A stretch of 64,000 nt of DNA from Hymenolepis diminuta (taxonomy: Eukaryota; Platyhelminthes; Cestoda; Cyclophyllidea; Hymenolepididae), in contig CAADRB010000023.1 of the NCBI GenBank assembly GCA_900708905.1, forward strand, positions 232,295 through 296,294. The letters are read 5' to 3'. The notes under the pieces are model-generated. The model was not told where the DNA came from. It was given only the letters and a program-made list of their open reading frames with translations, and did not search any database. A program made the position numbers and the translations under genes. Below are positions 1-12,249 of the stretch, in pieces (position 1 is the stretch's first letter; the number at the start of each line of letters is the position of its first letter).

Positions 1-356
1 AAGAAGGTCAAGCAATCGTTCGTTTAGCAGCCTCTGTCTACATAACCGGAGTCTCCCTGGAGCACATTCCTAAGGCTTTAGCTCACACCGGCCGAATTGA
101 TTCTGCACCGCGAGATTTCGTCATAAAGGCCCTCGATTCGGAGTCTGATGCTCCGCATCAGGGTGATATCCTCGGAGAATTCACTTATGACGAATCGGGT
201 GAACCCATTCAATACTTTTCTGTCAAGGATAGGGCCAACGGCAAACCTACACGATTTGTAGAATTGTCAGTGAAAAGTAATCATGGACATCCCGAATACA
301 CGTGCATCTATCGTTTGAGAGTACATGGACGGATGGCTGAAGAGGATGGGAAGTAG
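1..356 (+). CDS. SUN-domain protein, C-terminal exon (partial)
   Basis: The reading frame enters at base 3 and runs 117 codons to a TAG at 354-356. The protein matches the C-terminal half of the SUN domain, the perinuclear part of the LINC complex that binds KASH proteins between the two nuclear membranes. Diagnostic stretches are the AIVRLAA strand, the SLEHIPKAL motif, the SAPRDF motif, the GEFTYDESGEPIQYF strand and the terminal HPEYTCIYRLRVHG block. The HPEYTCIYR segment contains the conserved Cys and Tyr near the end of the domain. The chain ends only about 10 residues after the domain, as in SUN1/SUN2-type proteins. The N-terminal part, including the transmembrane and coiled-coil regions, lies upstream of the window. 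The family call is firm; which SUN paralogue it is cannot be decided from this exon. Confidence 0.93.
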   Translation, partial: EGQAIVRLAASVYITGVSLEHIPKALAHTGRIDSAPRDFVIKALDSESDAPHQGDILGEFTYDESGEPIQYFSVKDRANGKPTRFVELSVKSNHGHPEYTCIYRLRVHGRMAEEDGK

Positions 357-541
357 AAAATTGACACACTTCGGTCTAATTTAATCCCTCTACTATAGCT
401 TTTCCTTCTGTCTTTTTTAAGCCCTCTTTCTATGTGTATGCTTGTTTATCTATCTCTGCGCGTAAAAGAAAATTGGTTTTTATGCCTATCCGTCCTTTGT
501 CTCACTCGCACGCTTCTTTTTTATATGTATAGCAATTCACA

Positions 542-547
542 ATTAAA
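542..547 (+). terminator. candidate poly(A) signal of the SUN gene
   Basis: An ATTAAA hexamer lies about 186 bases after the SUN stop codon and is followed by T-rich sequence. A canonical AATAAA also occurs at 856-861 and could be an alternative. Neither can be proven without transcript data. Confidence 0.35.
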
Positions 548-861
548 CCTATAGTAAATATTGTAATGACTACGAGTTTTTAGACTTGCTATTTTGAGTG
601 GCGGCATATAGTGTTTGGGGTTGGAGCTGGGGCCGTGGGAATCTAATATAATTTAATCGCATGCTACTGACAATTATAGGTAGGTGGCGTGGTTTGTAAT
701 TCCTTTTGTCCGGTGTATGTCGTTCAGCACGTTTGCTAAATATTTATTTGTGACTGTGTAGTAGCGAAGTAGATCACAAAGTTTCTTTTAGGATTGGGCA
801 AAAAATGGACAAAAAACATCTCAAATATGCATTTTTCCTTAATGTCACGAGCGAGAATAAA

Positions 862-2603
862 ACGAGTGTCCTCGTATAAATACATAACATCTATGGAGCC
901 CCAATATGGTTTCAGAATATTTTAATTAGTTTAGGTGTCGCTTCGTTTATCATGAAGGATATGCTCATCGTAGTATAACTAGGCTTAGAGACTGGGGGGA
1001 GAAAATTGGCTAAACTATGGCCCTTCTGCACCACTTCATTAAAACAATATAGAAAATTGGCAGAACCTGTTGCTGAATACTTTTATTAAGAGGGAGAGTG
1101 AGAAGATATTAGTCTTCTAGCTAGTAAACTGAGAAGTAGCTAGAGAGAAATGGATGATTTAATAGGACACAGTAAGATGTTATTGAATTAGGATGACAGT
1201 TAAACGAAGGTAGGATCATGGCCGTTGCTTGTTCGGTATATACTTATCAAAAGTACTTTTAGACAACTTGTTGGCATGTCTATCACCTTCCATTTCTTAA
1301 TGACACTGACTATTGTTTCCCACTTCTTCAATCTAAAATGTTTCTCTATAATAATTTCATCGCTTTATACAATATTTTTAAAGTACGGCTTTTCTGAACT
1401 ATTATGCCAGGAAGTCTATATTCAGCCGCCATGTGCCCACTTGATATTGCTAAACTATATTTGACTCAGACACGGAGAGAAAAGGTAGAAATGCCGTTGG
1501 TGTAAGTCATTATTGCTTCAACAAAGACTTACTAAGTGAATAAAAATGGTCTTCGATGGTCAGAATGAAAGGCAGATTTTGTCTCGATTAGCTGTCAGGA
1601 GCAACGTGCACCCGATGATGGTGGGCGACTTAAAACAGCCTGTGGGACACCCTGAGACATAGCAACAACTCTGGGGATTTGAGCCTTGTTCGCTCGTTTC
1701 TATCCAATACAAAATTAACTAACACTCAACCTTAAGAGTTCTGATCCTGTAAAGGAAATTGTTGACTCTTGCTCCAGTTTGGTGACACTAGCTTTTACAA
1801 ATCCGTTAGAGAGAATCACTTACGGGTACTGATCTTGGGCAGAAGAGTAGCATTCTAAAGTCTCTGTGAGATGTTCGCATTTGTTACACCTCTGTCAATC
1901 AGTTCTAGCTAGTAAAGATAGTCATATCACTAGATAAGCAACAATAAAATTGAATTAGTTACCACCCGTTCGGTTGGCGTCGATCGTGATGCTATTAATG
2001 CACTAGACTTTGTTTTAGATGCTTATCACTCCATGTAATGTGAAATTCAAAAAAATGTTTCCAAACTGAACGCGAAATGATTTTAAAAATTTACGGTCTA
2101 TTAAATTTTTATTTGATAGGGTAAGATGATCTATTTACTCAGTTATTCACCATGACCCCACTTAATTAGGTACCAATTAAGGCTTATTATAACGCTTTCA
2201 CTATTGCTGTCATAACCACGTCTCAATTCAATATTATTGCCTTACTTGATCTATTTGGAGAAGACATTTCATTGTGAGATGCTTAGTTTAATAGAATCTT
2301 TGGATATTATGAAAATAGCTTAGTATCTAGGCAACAATACTTTATGAGAGACATCCAAATTCTCCACAAAAATTATACCTGAGTAGTAGTATTAATCGAT
2401 AAGAATGGTAAGCTGAAGTAACAGTAATTACTACTAAAATAATCTAGGTTAATAGTGAAGTATAGGTAGGCGCTCACATGGGTAATACTATGACTATATT
2501 TGCTCAGAACTAGGGAGAATAAGACAGTACGTTGAGTGCAAAACGATGATCTTCCTGATTATCCAGTACTGTAATAGTTTCCAAGTTTAATTCCCTGACA
2601 TGA
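862..2603. other. non-coding stretch, no gene seen
   Basis: AT-rich sequence with no convincing gene. A 38-codon open stretch at 1546-1659, followed by more open frame after one stop, lies in a more GC-rich patch (about 1590-1700). On the - strand that patch contains a tRNA B-box-like GGCTCAAATCC, so it may be part of an old SINE rather than a gene. Confidence 0.4.
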
Positions 2604-2771
2604 CCATGGAAAATCAGAAATCAATCAGACAGTGCTCAAGGGCTGAAGCGGTCTTACTGGACTTCCAAAGATGGACGCTTAAACAGAAATGCTTGTAAAC
2701 ATTGTAACCATTCATTGCGTAACTTCCTTTTGGACGCATATTTGAGAGACCACCAAGACCCCTCCTTCTAA
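2604..2771 (+). other. open segment resembling a BED-type zinc finger remnant
   Basis: A stop-to-stop frame without its own ATG encodes a basic peptide. It contains YWTSKDG, then NACKHC, and later YLRDH before a TAA. The order aromatic (W), A-x-C-x2-C, hydrophobics, L-x2-H is the layout of a BED zinc finger, the DNA-binding domain of hAT transposases and some host genes. The final histidine of a BED finger is missing. A longer ATG-initiated frame is open on the opposite strand (2614-2883), so the true coding strand is uncertain. It may be a transposon remnant or chance. Confidence 0.2.
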
Positions 2772-3389
2772 ATTCAATTCCTTCGGACCATAGAGAGTAC
2801 CTGCTGACGTCTGAATAACCATGGAGAATTGATACAAAAACTAAATTTTTTGAAAATCGAGAAAATCTATTAACATTAATCAAGAAGATGTATTTCTAAA
2901 AATACAAAAAAAAATTAATGGTGTACTTAAATATTTCAAGTAGAAAGTATATTTGAAAAGTGTTAACTCGAAAGTAAAATTATTCAATATCGATCAACAA
3001 ACAAAGGCTTGACCTTTTGTCCAAATCGAAGAAGCTCTGATTAACAAGGAGAGAATTTATCAAATTAAATGTTTCAAATTCCGAGGGACGATAAATAATG
3101 AGGCGATAGGGTATGAAAAACGGGAAGCATACTTTAATGGGACAATGAATAATTTAAACCAAGTAATTTCCATTAGGATTTTTTAATAATGCCATTTTCA
3201 TATTCAGTTGTTATCATTTTTAAGCTTTCACCATATCAACCATCTCAAATTTGATCATTAATCTCTTTTGGCTAGGCATCTCCAAATTTACACGTTGTAA
3301 ATTTATCCATTTGTTTTCCACGGCAGGGCTAAAAAGCCTTACTCCTTTTCATCATGAGGAAACATCCCAATACAGGAAGGGAAAGTTTG

Positions 3390-3640
3390 TAAGGTAGGAA
3401 TACATAAGGCATTCGAAGTGGGAGTCAGAGAATGAGAAGTTTACTTCATCCGAACCCCAAAATCATCAAGTTAACCGATTTTCAAATTGAGTTCCTTCAG
3501 ACTCATCCCTTCATTTGATCATCTTTTTTCATAAAGAAAATCTGGATAGCATGGACTTGAACTCAGAGCCATCCCCTTTTCATCTAATCTGTGTAGCATC
3601 CATGTTCTGGACAGAGGAGTCTATCAGCTGGTAGATCATC
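3390..3640 (-). repeat. tRNA-derived SINE-like element, copy 1
   Basis: Read on the - strand, the right end has the layout of a tRNA head. A TGGATGCTAC A-box-like segment (3593-3602) is followed about 30 bases on by GAGTTCAAGTCC (3553-3564), which resembles the RNA polymerase III B box. The body to the left shares an ACATAAGG...ATT..GGGxGT block near 3402 with the body of copy 2. The limits are approximate, and no poly(A) tail or target duplication was resolved. SINE is an inference from this tRNA-head plus repeated-body architecture. Confidence 0.4.
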
Positions 3641-3839
3641 TTTGGGTTTGTGGTGATCGATCCGCTAGTGTCTTCTTATCTCACTTTCAGTTGCAAAAGA
3701 GTTGATGACACCGAGAATTCATAAGTATAACTTAACTTTTACGCAACCTTTCAGTTGTTGTTGATGTTCAATAATTTAAAGAATAGAATTCTTAGTACGA
3801 ATTATTCAGATTCCGGATAATGTCTTCTGAAATGTGCAC

Positions 3840-4200
3840 AAATACTTCGAAATTACCTAGGGATTCAAACGCTGCAATTATAGGTTTCATCTCTACCTGA
3901 GCCAAGTAAACTGAAATTGAGGTCATGCCATAAGGATTATGTTTACATAAGGTATTGGGGGTAATGTGGTATGGATTAGTCATGAAATTCAGTGACCCGA
4001 AAAGTTTGCGTTCTGTGTGCAACCACCGTAAATGCGATTTTCAGCTTGTAATAGCTGTAAGTCATAGTTTACACCTATAGCCTCGAAGTCAATTTAGAAA
4101 ACTACTTTCTTGGGTAAAGGGTTAACACCACGGTGCCTTCCTGGTAAGAGACTCGAATTCTGTCCCCCATAATTAGCTAGGCCTAACCAGATCGGTTAGC
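3840..4200 (-). repeat. tRNA-derived SINE-like element, copy 2
   Basis: On the - strand there is an A-box-like TGGTTAGGCCTAG (4177-4189). A B-box-like GAATTCGAGTCTC (4148-4160) follows at tRNA-like spacing. The body downstream (toward 3840) shares TGGATTAGTCATG (3972-3984) and a preceding GGATTATG.TTACATAA block with another copy at 6.65 kb. A 76-codon frame inside it on the same strand is best explained as a by-product of the repeat. Confidence 0.45.
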
Positions 4201-4852
4201 TATTAAACACATTAGATGTGATCCCATGAACATCAAACTTGACACATGACTTCACAGCGAGCACATTAATTGTTTAACTCATTCTAATTGCTCTTTAGTT
4301 ATAAAGACAGGAATGGCACCACTTCCTAGTTTCTTAAACTCGACCAATTCTAGGTATAAGCGTTTTTCTACGGTTTGAAGGAGTAAAACTAATTTGCAAA
4401 ACATATTATTTTAAAAACACTTAATGAATGCAAGGCTCCTATCTTTTAAAGTCAACATTTAGTGTATTCGTCACTCAATCATCTTAGATCCAAGGTGTAA
4501 ATGAAAGGAAAGTGCTGATGTATCTCAAGATAAAAAAGGCTTTGAATTCCAAGAGACGCAAATTATAAATTGAGTTCTTGAGAAATATTTGCTTTTCAAA
4601 ACCCGAATTTGTTGACTTCCCATTTACTTTTGTCCCCCTTGTCTACATACCTTCCTATAAAAGTGATACGTTTGATTTGAGTCTTTAGGGTAAGTGGGCC
4701 GTCAATTTACATCGATTCCTCTCTGTACTTTTCTATAACCCTCAGTTATGAAATTGAGAGAAAAAAATTTTATGAACTGGAATGATTAAAACACCATCGA
4801 AACTATGAAAATTGCTAGAATATATCAATTCATTTAATGTAATGAAGAAATA

Positions 4853-5644
4853 AGGGGTGCGTGAGGCACCTGAGGACACCCTACGCACTTTCAGAAGAAC
4901 GGAAAATGAAACTGTGAATGGTTAAAATTTACAATTTCTTGTAACAAAACAAATAAACATAGTATTGACCTTGGCTTTATTCTATATATCCTTCCCTGAC
5001 CTCTATCACCCACTCAAATCGAATCCGAAAGTGAATGTAAACTTTCATCAGGTGGACTTTATTGAAGTCCTTCAGTGCTCGTGCTATTGCTTTCATCAGA
5101 GAGGAGGATTTAGTGTTATGGGGATTCTTATTAACTTCCTTTTAACGACGCTCCATCCAACACGTAATAATCCAAAGGATTAAGATCTGGTGAGTTAGGA
5201 GGCGGTCATAAGTTTGGTGTGGTGTTACATGATGAAACTTCTCAGCTCTCCAATCCTGGATTTTGAGAGCTTTATGACTTCCTAGGATTTTCGTCCACCA
5301 TGCCATGCCATGCCATGCAGTCTTCTTACAAACTCAGGTGTTCTGAGTGAGTCAGCATGAGTGAGTGACGATGCTCTTTTCTCTTGTTCATGATCAATTT
5401 ATCCCCACTGTTATCATTCAGCCACTTTCTAACTTTGTAAACGAAAGATCTGACGACTTAGAAATCTAGCAATTTCTAAATAGTTGTGTTTCGCTTTTAA
5501 AGACACTATTACAGTGTATCCTTTCATTTCATAAGTTATAGTAGTATCACCATGAGATCTTCTGATATAAAAGATACATTGATTATTATCGAGTTAGTTT
5601 GAATTACAAAATCATAAGTGGCCTCAGATACCCAACTCATCCCG
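4853..5644 (-). mobile_element. internally deleted DD37D-like mariner element
   Basis: Both ends carry matching inverted termini. From the left it reads AGGGGTGCGTGAGGCACCTG, and from the right (reverse complement) ACGGGATGAGTTGGGTATCT. Each is bordered by the TA dinucleotide expected of Tc1/mariner insertion (4851-4852 and 5645-5646). On the - strand the interior aligns with the 57.6 kb element. The N-terminal region corresponds to 5530-5290. A sudden jump near 5275 then leads to the C-terminal region, which ends with PPNSPDLNPLDYY around 5150-5200, including the third catalytic Asp. About 520 bp present in the longer copy, including the regions of the first two catalytic Asp residues, is missing. 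The copy cannot encode transposase, but its termini look mobilisable in trans. Confidence 0.82.
5298..5318. repeat. CCATG tandem repeat (4 units)
   Basis: Four consecutive CCATG pentamers lie inside the deleted mariner. At the matching place in the 57.6 kb copy there is only a short GCATGGCATG, so the array is a local expansion within the transposon. Confidence 0.8.
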
Positions 5645-6569
5645 TATGTTGATATATTACTTAATGAATTCATATTATTCCATAATTTACATTAAAATAT
5701 TATCTGATTCCATTATCAATTTAAATCTTAATCTCAGATTCATTAGAATCAGTCCCTTCCTCAATATCATAAGAGTTAGCATTTAGCAAAAATTTTTCGA
5801 AGTGCTAGTTATAATTTTCATCATATAATCATTACGACTATTTTTATCTTGTTGCGGTGATTGTACATTTCTCATTGGATGGGAGGTAAAATAATAGTTT
5901 TACTAATGCACTTACTAGGGATGATAACAGTGAAATCAGAAGACTTTTGGTATTGAAAGTGAAGATTTGTTTTTTCTGCAGAGTGATTGGTTACCAGCCT
6001 CTTCGTCATTGAGGAATTTTTGTCTTTAAATATTCGAGAATGCTATTTTCGGTTAGAACTTAGCTCTGAAAACTGTGCAACGAACATTTCAATGGATATC
6101 CGTTTTACAACCAAATGCTTTATAGCAATCCAATACAAATCTATTCCAATTTCTTTTATTGATGAAAGGGAGCCTACGTTTTCAAATACACAAATTTATT
6201 CGTTTCAGTTAAAACACCTATTTCATCGCCTTAGCTGCAGAGCGGTTAGTTTGATATGATTTGTCCATTACCTTCTGCAGTTAATCAATGTCATATCTTA
6301 GTGAATACAGAGCCTTATCAATTAGACGGAAGAAGATAGGTATTGAAATGAATAAAGATTCCTTCTTGACTTTATTTTTCAACATATTTAAGTACAAGTG
6401 CGATACTTTGATTAATCTACTATCCGGTTAGCCGACAAACGTCCATTACGAATATGGGAGAACAATGATAGACAAATTTAATATGACGTTTGTGCACAGA
6501 ACATTTTGATTTTCACTCGGGTTATTTGTGGCTATCAAGTATCGATTTACCATTAGGCAAAATCAATAA
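5645..6569. other. non-coding stretch
   Basis: AT-rich DNA. A 90-codon frame at 5987-6259 (+) has no recognisable domain and an AT-biased composition, so I do not regard it as a gene. Confidence 0.4.
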
Positions 6570-6930
6570 CCCTAAGAGTACGGACAAAATTTGACCCCCA
6601 CATCAGTCATGCTTGTAAACAGACTGTAAGGCCATGTCGGGTTGGGTGGATTATGCTTACATAAATTTAAGAGGCCGGCAAGTAGTTTGGATTAGTCATG
6701 TGCTATCAGTTGACCTGTAGTTACCAGCATACTTTGGGTAATTATGTAAACTTTGGCCCAGGCATAAAATTTAAACATTGGCCGGAAGGATACATACCAA
6801 TTTCCGATGCAGGCTTCTGAATGGTTTTAACCAAATATTACTCTTATTTCAATAGTATTTGTTGCACCACGTGTCTCCTGAATTACCGATTGCCAGGAGT
6901 CATGAGAAAGGACGTCCCCAGCTAATTCCT
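6570..6930 (-). repeat. SINE-like body fragment, copy 3
   Basis: It shares the GGATTATG.TTACATAA block and TGGATTAGTCATG (6688-6700), followed by a CAGT.GACC block, with the body of the SINE-like copy at 3840-4200, in the same orientation. The tRNA-like head is not clearly preserved. The limits are approximate. Confidence 0.4.
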
Positions 6931-9900
6931 GGCTAATTTTCCAATGTTACTCGATATAAAGGATTAACATTTAAAGTCACCGAAATTACATTTTGGTCAC
7001 CAAAAACAGGATATATTGAGATGGCAAGCAGGACCTACAATAAATTTAATAACAACAGTAGACATAAAATATTCTACTGTAGTTTCAATTTGAATTTTTA
7101 TTCTGAGGACTAAGCGCTGGATCCTGATGTTTGGAATTGAGAACTGGGGTTCTTATTGTAACTATGGCAACCAACGTAACTAATGATGAACTTGAAATGA
7201 AAATTTACCCAATTTTTAAAAGTTCGTCCACTTTTGCCTGCCTTTGAATTGTGCCGAAATTCCTCATATTTTGACAGTTTCTTAAAATTAACATTTTGCC
7301 AAGAAATTAGAGTTGGAAAAATATCTTGATCGACAATTCGTTTCATCCCTACTTTATCATAACCGTAACAGGAAATCAAAGTTGCCATTGTCTTTCTTTG
7401 TGAGATAAATACATAAAAACAATGAGAACACGTGGTTATCAACGGGGAAAACCGACATCCACACTAGTTTTTTCGAGGATAGCACAATTTTTCACCAGAA
7501 ATGTTACCCATTTATCTAAGTGGGCCGCTGAAAAACTCTTTCCTAAATAAACCTAGGAGTTATTTTTCAGTATTGTGTAATGGGCTAGTTAATGCTTTCA
7601 GTAATGATCTGATCAGTGGTTTGAAGGCCATCGCTCGAAAGTCGCTTCTTAACATTAGAAAAGCATCGAAGTGAAAATATAATTTCTTGTAGTACATCAA
7701 TTAGGACGGTTAAACACGTTTTTATGTAAGATCTTCAAAGGTGATGAGACCTTTTTCAAAAATGCTCCCCTCCACTTTAAATAAAAATTCTATTAAAATT
7801 CTTAATCCGTATGCGGTATTAAATTTCCCAAACACATTATGAGAGTTTTGTCAACACTTGAGAAGAAAGCCACAGTTGTATTGACCAGGTAGTTAAAAAT
7901 TTGTATTTTTGGAGGAAAAGCGTTGATTTCTTGACCTATGGTTTGGTAGAAATGATAGTTCACTTCAAAAGTTCATAATAGAAAGTATTCTTAACTTTTA
8001 AATTGGGCGGAGAGAAGGTACCCTGCAGCTGTTGTTGTTTGAAATTCTCATTCCGCTATCTCTTTTGTTGATTAGATTTATGAGTAAATCAGTTGGCCAT
8101 TCGTATTACAGGGTGTGGAACCGATAAAGATTGACCTTTGACATAACAGAAGTGAACTTTGATCACCCCTACTAATAAATAGTTTATAATATAGGTGATT
8201 TAAAATAAATAGACTCTGGCCACACTTTATCTTTATGGAAGAAATATAGACAGGCAACTCAAACTGCCCGTATCATTCGCGCAACTTCTTTTATTTATCA
8301 TTGACTTTCAGGACTTTTAATCGTTCCAGTGACTGCATAATTTAATGACACTTACCTAAATTCTTTGGCAATTATTTCCATTCTGCCATGTCAAATATGT
8401 ACTGAAAAGTAAAACTGAATTTGCTGAAATTATTTTCGAGCAACTAGCTCTTACACTAAGGCTGTTAGACCAGGGCTAAATAATTCACAAGTCTATATGC
8501 CAATGTTAAACCTGGTTACTTTGACGCCTTTCAAAAACCCTATGATTAAACCGTAGGATTTCTATGAGTTGGTTAAATATTTGCCATCATCTTCTACCCT
8601 AATTCTAAATGGATGCGTATATACAAACCCACCACGTCGAACCGATAAATTCACCACAGACAAATTGGTTAATAAAACAGACCACCGAATTAAGGGGGAG
8701 AGGTTGTACACTTTCAGCCCTTAATTATTAAACATCTGTCTCATTAATGCGGCTGTTGTTTACCCCATGTCAAGGATAAGAGGGGGTGGGGATGGAGTGG
8801 GACCTGCCGGCTGGCTTTGACGCCAAATGTGACAATTCGAATATGAATGTACATACTTTGTTTGTTGACTTCCCAGTCCGTGGTCTAAATGAGTTGTTGA
8901 ATTTTTTTCTCTCTCTTCCCTAATCGTGGGGTCCTTAGAAAAAAAGTATCACCGCAGATAAGTTAAGTGAATGATCATAGCCTCCGCACGGTGTGACTTT
9001 TTTTATTATTGACAGCTCGTGGTTAATTATTGGGATATTTGTCAGACTCTGTGGCCGAAGTAATTTCAAAGTTACTATCACTTATTCAGTTTGGTCAAAC
9101 AGTGAGGAGTTTAGATGTATAGTTAGGGATTTTTCGTATGTTTTTAGTCTTAATTTCTATTAGAACCAATTATAAATGCTTATAAATGTATCCCTTTCGC
9201 CAACCCTGACGAATTTTAACATTAGAAAAACATCAACTCAAAAGCCCCCAAAGAAAGACTATTATTGTGGATATTGTCAACATTGGGATGACAGCGACTT
9301 ATGACGACTTATCTGCCTTTTACATGACTTTACCCACCTACCACTGTGTTGGTACAATAATGATCTACTTGATAGTGCAAAAGCATTGCTTTCCTTTCTA
9401 CTAATTGCCACTCAGAGTTAGAAATTTGACATTTCTCAGGCTATGTAATCTAACCACATGGTATTCAAATAAGGATGGAAATAAGAGTGGACTTTGTCTA
9501 TTGTTTCAACAATTTCGGATGATCATATTAAAGACTTCATTGGTATCTTACTTAATCTACCTTAGCCAAGACCCTATGTGTGCTTTCCTTGAGTAATTTT
9601 AAGAAATGCTTGGTAGGGGGAAAGAAGTTTCACTTAATAGAACCAGGAGAAGTTTTCATAACAGGCTAGACCTTTCCCAGAGGAATTCGATGAATGAGCC
9701 CCTCATAAGTCATGGGTCTGTGAGAGCGTATTTCTAAGATTAGCCATTCGGTAGCATTTACAAGAAATACCGTAAAAGTAGATCTCAGTTAATCAATTCA
9801 AGATTGGAAGTTAGGTTTACTTCTTCGAAATAGTTCCAAGAGCAGTTCAGTAAGTACTACTAGTATTTATTCTATGAATAATTATGAACTGAATGCTTAT

Positions 9901-10499
9901 GTAATTTACCTAATTAGCGAGAAGTGGTGGAAGTAAGAAGAATTATAGTTAATTAAAGTTAACATTAACATCTGCCCAGGTCAAAAAATTTCAAGGCCAT
10001 AAGATACATGCTGTGATCTTAAAGTAGGTGAGTTCATATTTACTTCTACCTTATGTTAATTTTCACAATATGTTCCAAATGACCTGAATCAAGCGAACAC
10101 TTGGAGTATCACATTACCTCACTTATATCAGTAATAGTGGTTCTTATTAATCATTAGTTGTGTTAAAATATTCAACATCTAGAATGAAGTCAAACATCGT
10201 TGAAAGAAACAAGACATGCATGAATAATCAGACAATTAAGAGAAATTTAATTTCATTAAATAAATAGCAAATTAATTGATTAATAAAGGAATTTAATGTA
10301 TGCTATCCTTTGGAATGAATTCGATAGACAAAATTATTAGGAATACGGTGGAAAATTGACCCATTTTGGTAATAAGTCCCGAGTTGATCGCGGACTGTTG
10401 GGTCTAACTCTACTACAACGTCCAATAATAGTCTTACATAGGACCACCATGAGCATTTCTCAGAATAAATAGGCACTCTGTCAATCCAATCCTAACCGT
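6931..10499. other. non-coding stretch with a small GC-rich patch
   Basis: No supported gene. A 110-codon frame at 7110-7442 (-) has no recognisable motif. A short GC-elevated patch at about 8745-8890 contains a G-rich run and a forkhead-type site (TGTTTGTTGAC), so it could be regulatory. The rest is AT-rich and unremarkable. Confidence 0.4.
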
Positions 10500-10620
10500 A
10501 TTTTAATGAGACCGATTTAGCGGAAGTGCGTCGAAGAGTATCGAACCCGTGACTTTGGACTGTGAAGAGATGTACGTTGACTTCTTACCCATCACATTTG
10601 TTACATTGCACATGAGAGGA
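10500..10620 (-). repeat. tRNA-like SINE head
   Basis: On the - strand, ACGGGTTCGATACT (around 10537-10550) is close to the tRNA B-box consensus. It follows a GATGGGTAAGAAGTCAACGT segment in the A-box position. The same order and spacing recurs at 25.25-25.35 kb. No full tRNA cloverleaf with an intact acceptor stem was found, so this is called a tRNA-derived repeat and not a tRNA gene. Confidence 0.35.
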
Positions 10621-12249
10621 TTAAATTAAAACTGCCTGCAAATCAGATTATCGGTTCAGGTTGGAGTCATGAAAATCATAAGCATCGATGACCTTAAGAA
10701 CGAGTCATTAGCATAAATGCAATTTGAACATTAGTACTAATTGTAGATTTAAATGTCTTAGCTAGTATTGATAAGATGCTAGTTCACTATAAAGATGAAC
10801 ATGACCAGTCTATCGATTTAATCAGTTCTAAATACAAGAGACCCTGATTACCTACCGGATCAAGGAATGACAATGATTCAAATGGAAGTCCAGGAACCAA
10901 ATCCCTTAACATAAACTTCGGATTATCAGATCTTACTACACCATCTTGTGCATATTCCAATATGGTTTAAATTTATTTTTCAGCCAGATATTCGATTTTT
11001 AGAGCTGTATATTTCGTTAATAATTTACACGAAAACCTCGGTGAATGATATTTGCATAGCAGGAATTCGTGTATCAGAATGTTTAGCAAGTTGCTTCAGG
11101 TGAACCGAAATTTGCATAAAATAAACAACTGCACATCTTTCATCTTCCGGACTTATTAAAATTCATTTTCAATAAAATATAACGCATTGCAACCCATCGC
11201 CCCTAAAATAAAAATTTTTATATGGTTAATAACTGACCTTATGAATTCAAGATCCATTCATTTTACAAATGTCAACTTTAATATAGAAAGTTCTTGTGGT
11301 TTGACTCCCTATTTTAAGAATCAAATGAGTGTTTTAAGTAAAATAGCACACGAAAAGAATTCATTGATGATCCATCTGAAATTCGAATTCACTAGGAGTT
11401 TCTTGAATTCTGAATGAGTTTCACGATCTTTGAACTAAAACCGTTGGGCGCCTACATCGTGGCACGTTCCTGAACACTCAAACCTCTAGAGATCCTTATT
11501 TGGAGTCAATTTTTAATCACTTTACAAATTTAAACCTCATAAAGAGTAAATAATGCCCTAAAATATTCCCTCAGCCGTCTGGATGTGATGACGCCAAAGT
11601 ATACCGTCTGGAACATCACTCATTAGTCTGTTTGTCAATGGGTTCTCGTCTTATCAGAGCTGCTGGTAAAGAAACCAAAGATAGCGGTAACTTATTGGTT
11701 TAATCTAAATTTTATACTTTTGATAGAATATGTGTGAAGGTAGGTACAAAAGAATTCTAATACGTCTTGCCTCTCATTAATAATGATGTCAAGGGATTCA
11801 AAAGTGGCGCATTTGCTAGTTAAGTAAGTAACTTTACTTTATCCAATGCCATCCATACAGGATATACCTATAAGATAAGGCTTACTGTATTAGCGGGAGA
11901 CGCCGCTATGCTTGTTCATAAGATCAGAACGGATAACGACTAGAAGCAATGCGTTACTTTGACTAGTTAGTTTTGCTGATCTCTTTCACCATTTTAATGC
12001 TTGTGATAACTACTTCCTGCAAGGTAATATGAACTGTAATTAACAAAGATCCTCTCAAAGAATCAAAAGCGAATGCACTTGCTTCTTATTTATTTTTTTA
12101 AATTTTAAATCCACCACCACCGCCAAATCTAACACGGAATACAGAAGCACTGTCGTGGATAGGGAATTCCTTAAGATATAAACACACTAGCTACACACGA
12201 GCGCCAGTGTTTACAAAACCGCAAGTTAGGAGGGGGAGTGGGGATTTTG
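10621..12249. other. non-coding stretch
   Basis: No gene recognised. The 76-codon frame at 11187-11417 (+) has no domain signal. Near the right edge (12202-12219) is a forkhead-type site within CGCCAGTGTTTACAAAAC. Confidence 0.4.

Noticed and set aside
3553..3602. Functional tRNA genes at the B-box-like sites
   Set aside because: None of the sites forms a complete cloverleaf with a paired acceptor stem, and they sit inside repeated sequences.
7110..7442. A 110-codon minus-strand frame
   Set aside because: No motif, biased composition, no promoter or homologue cue.
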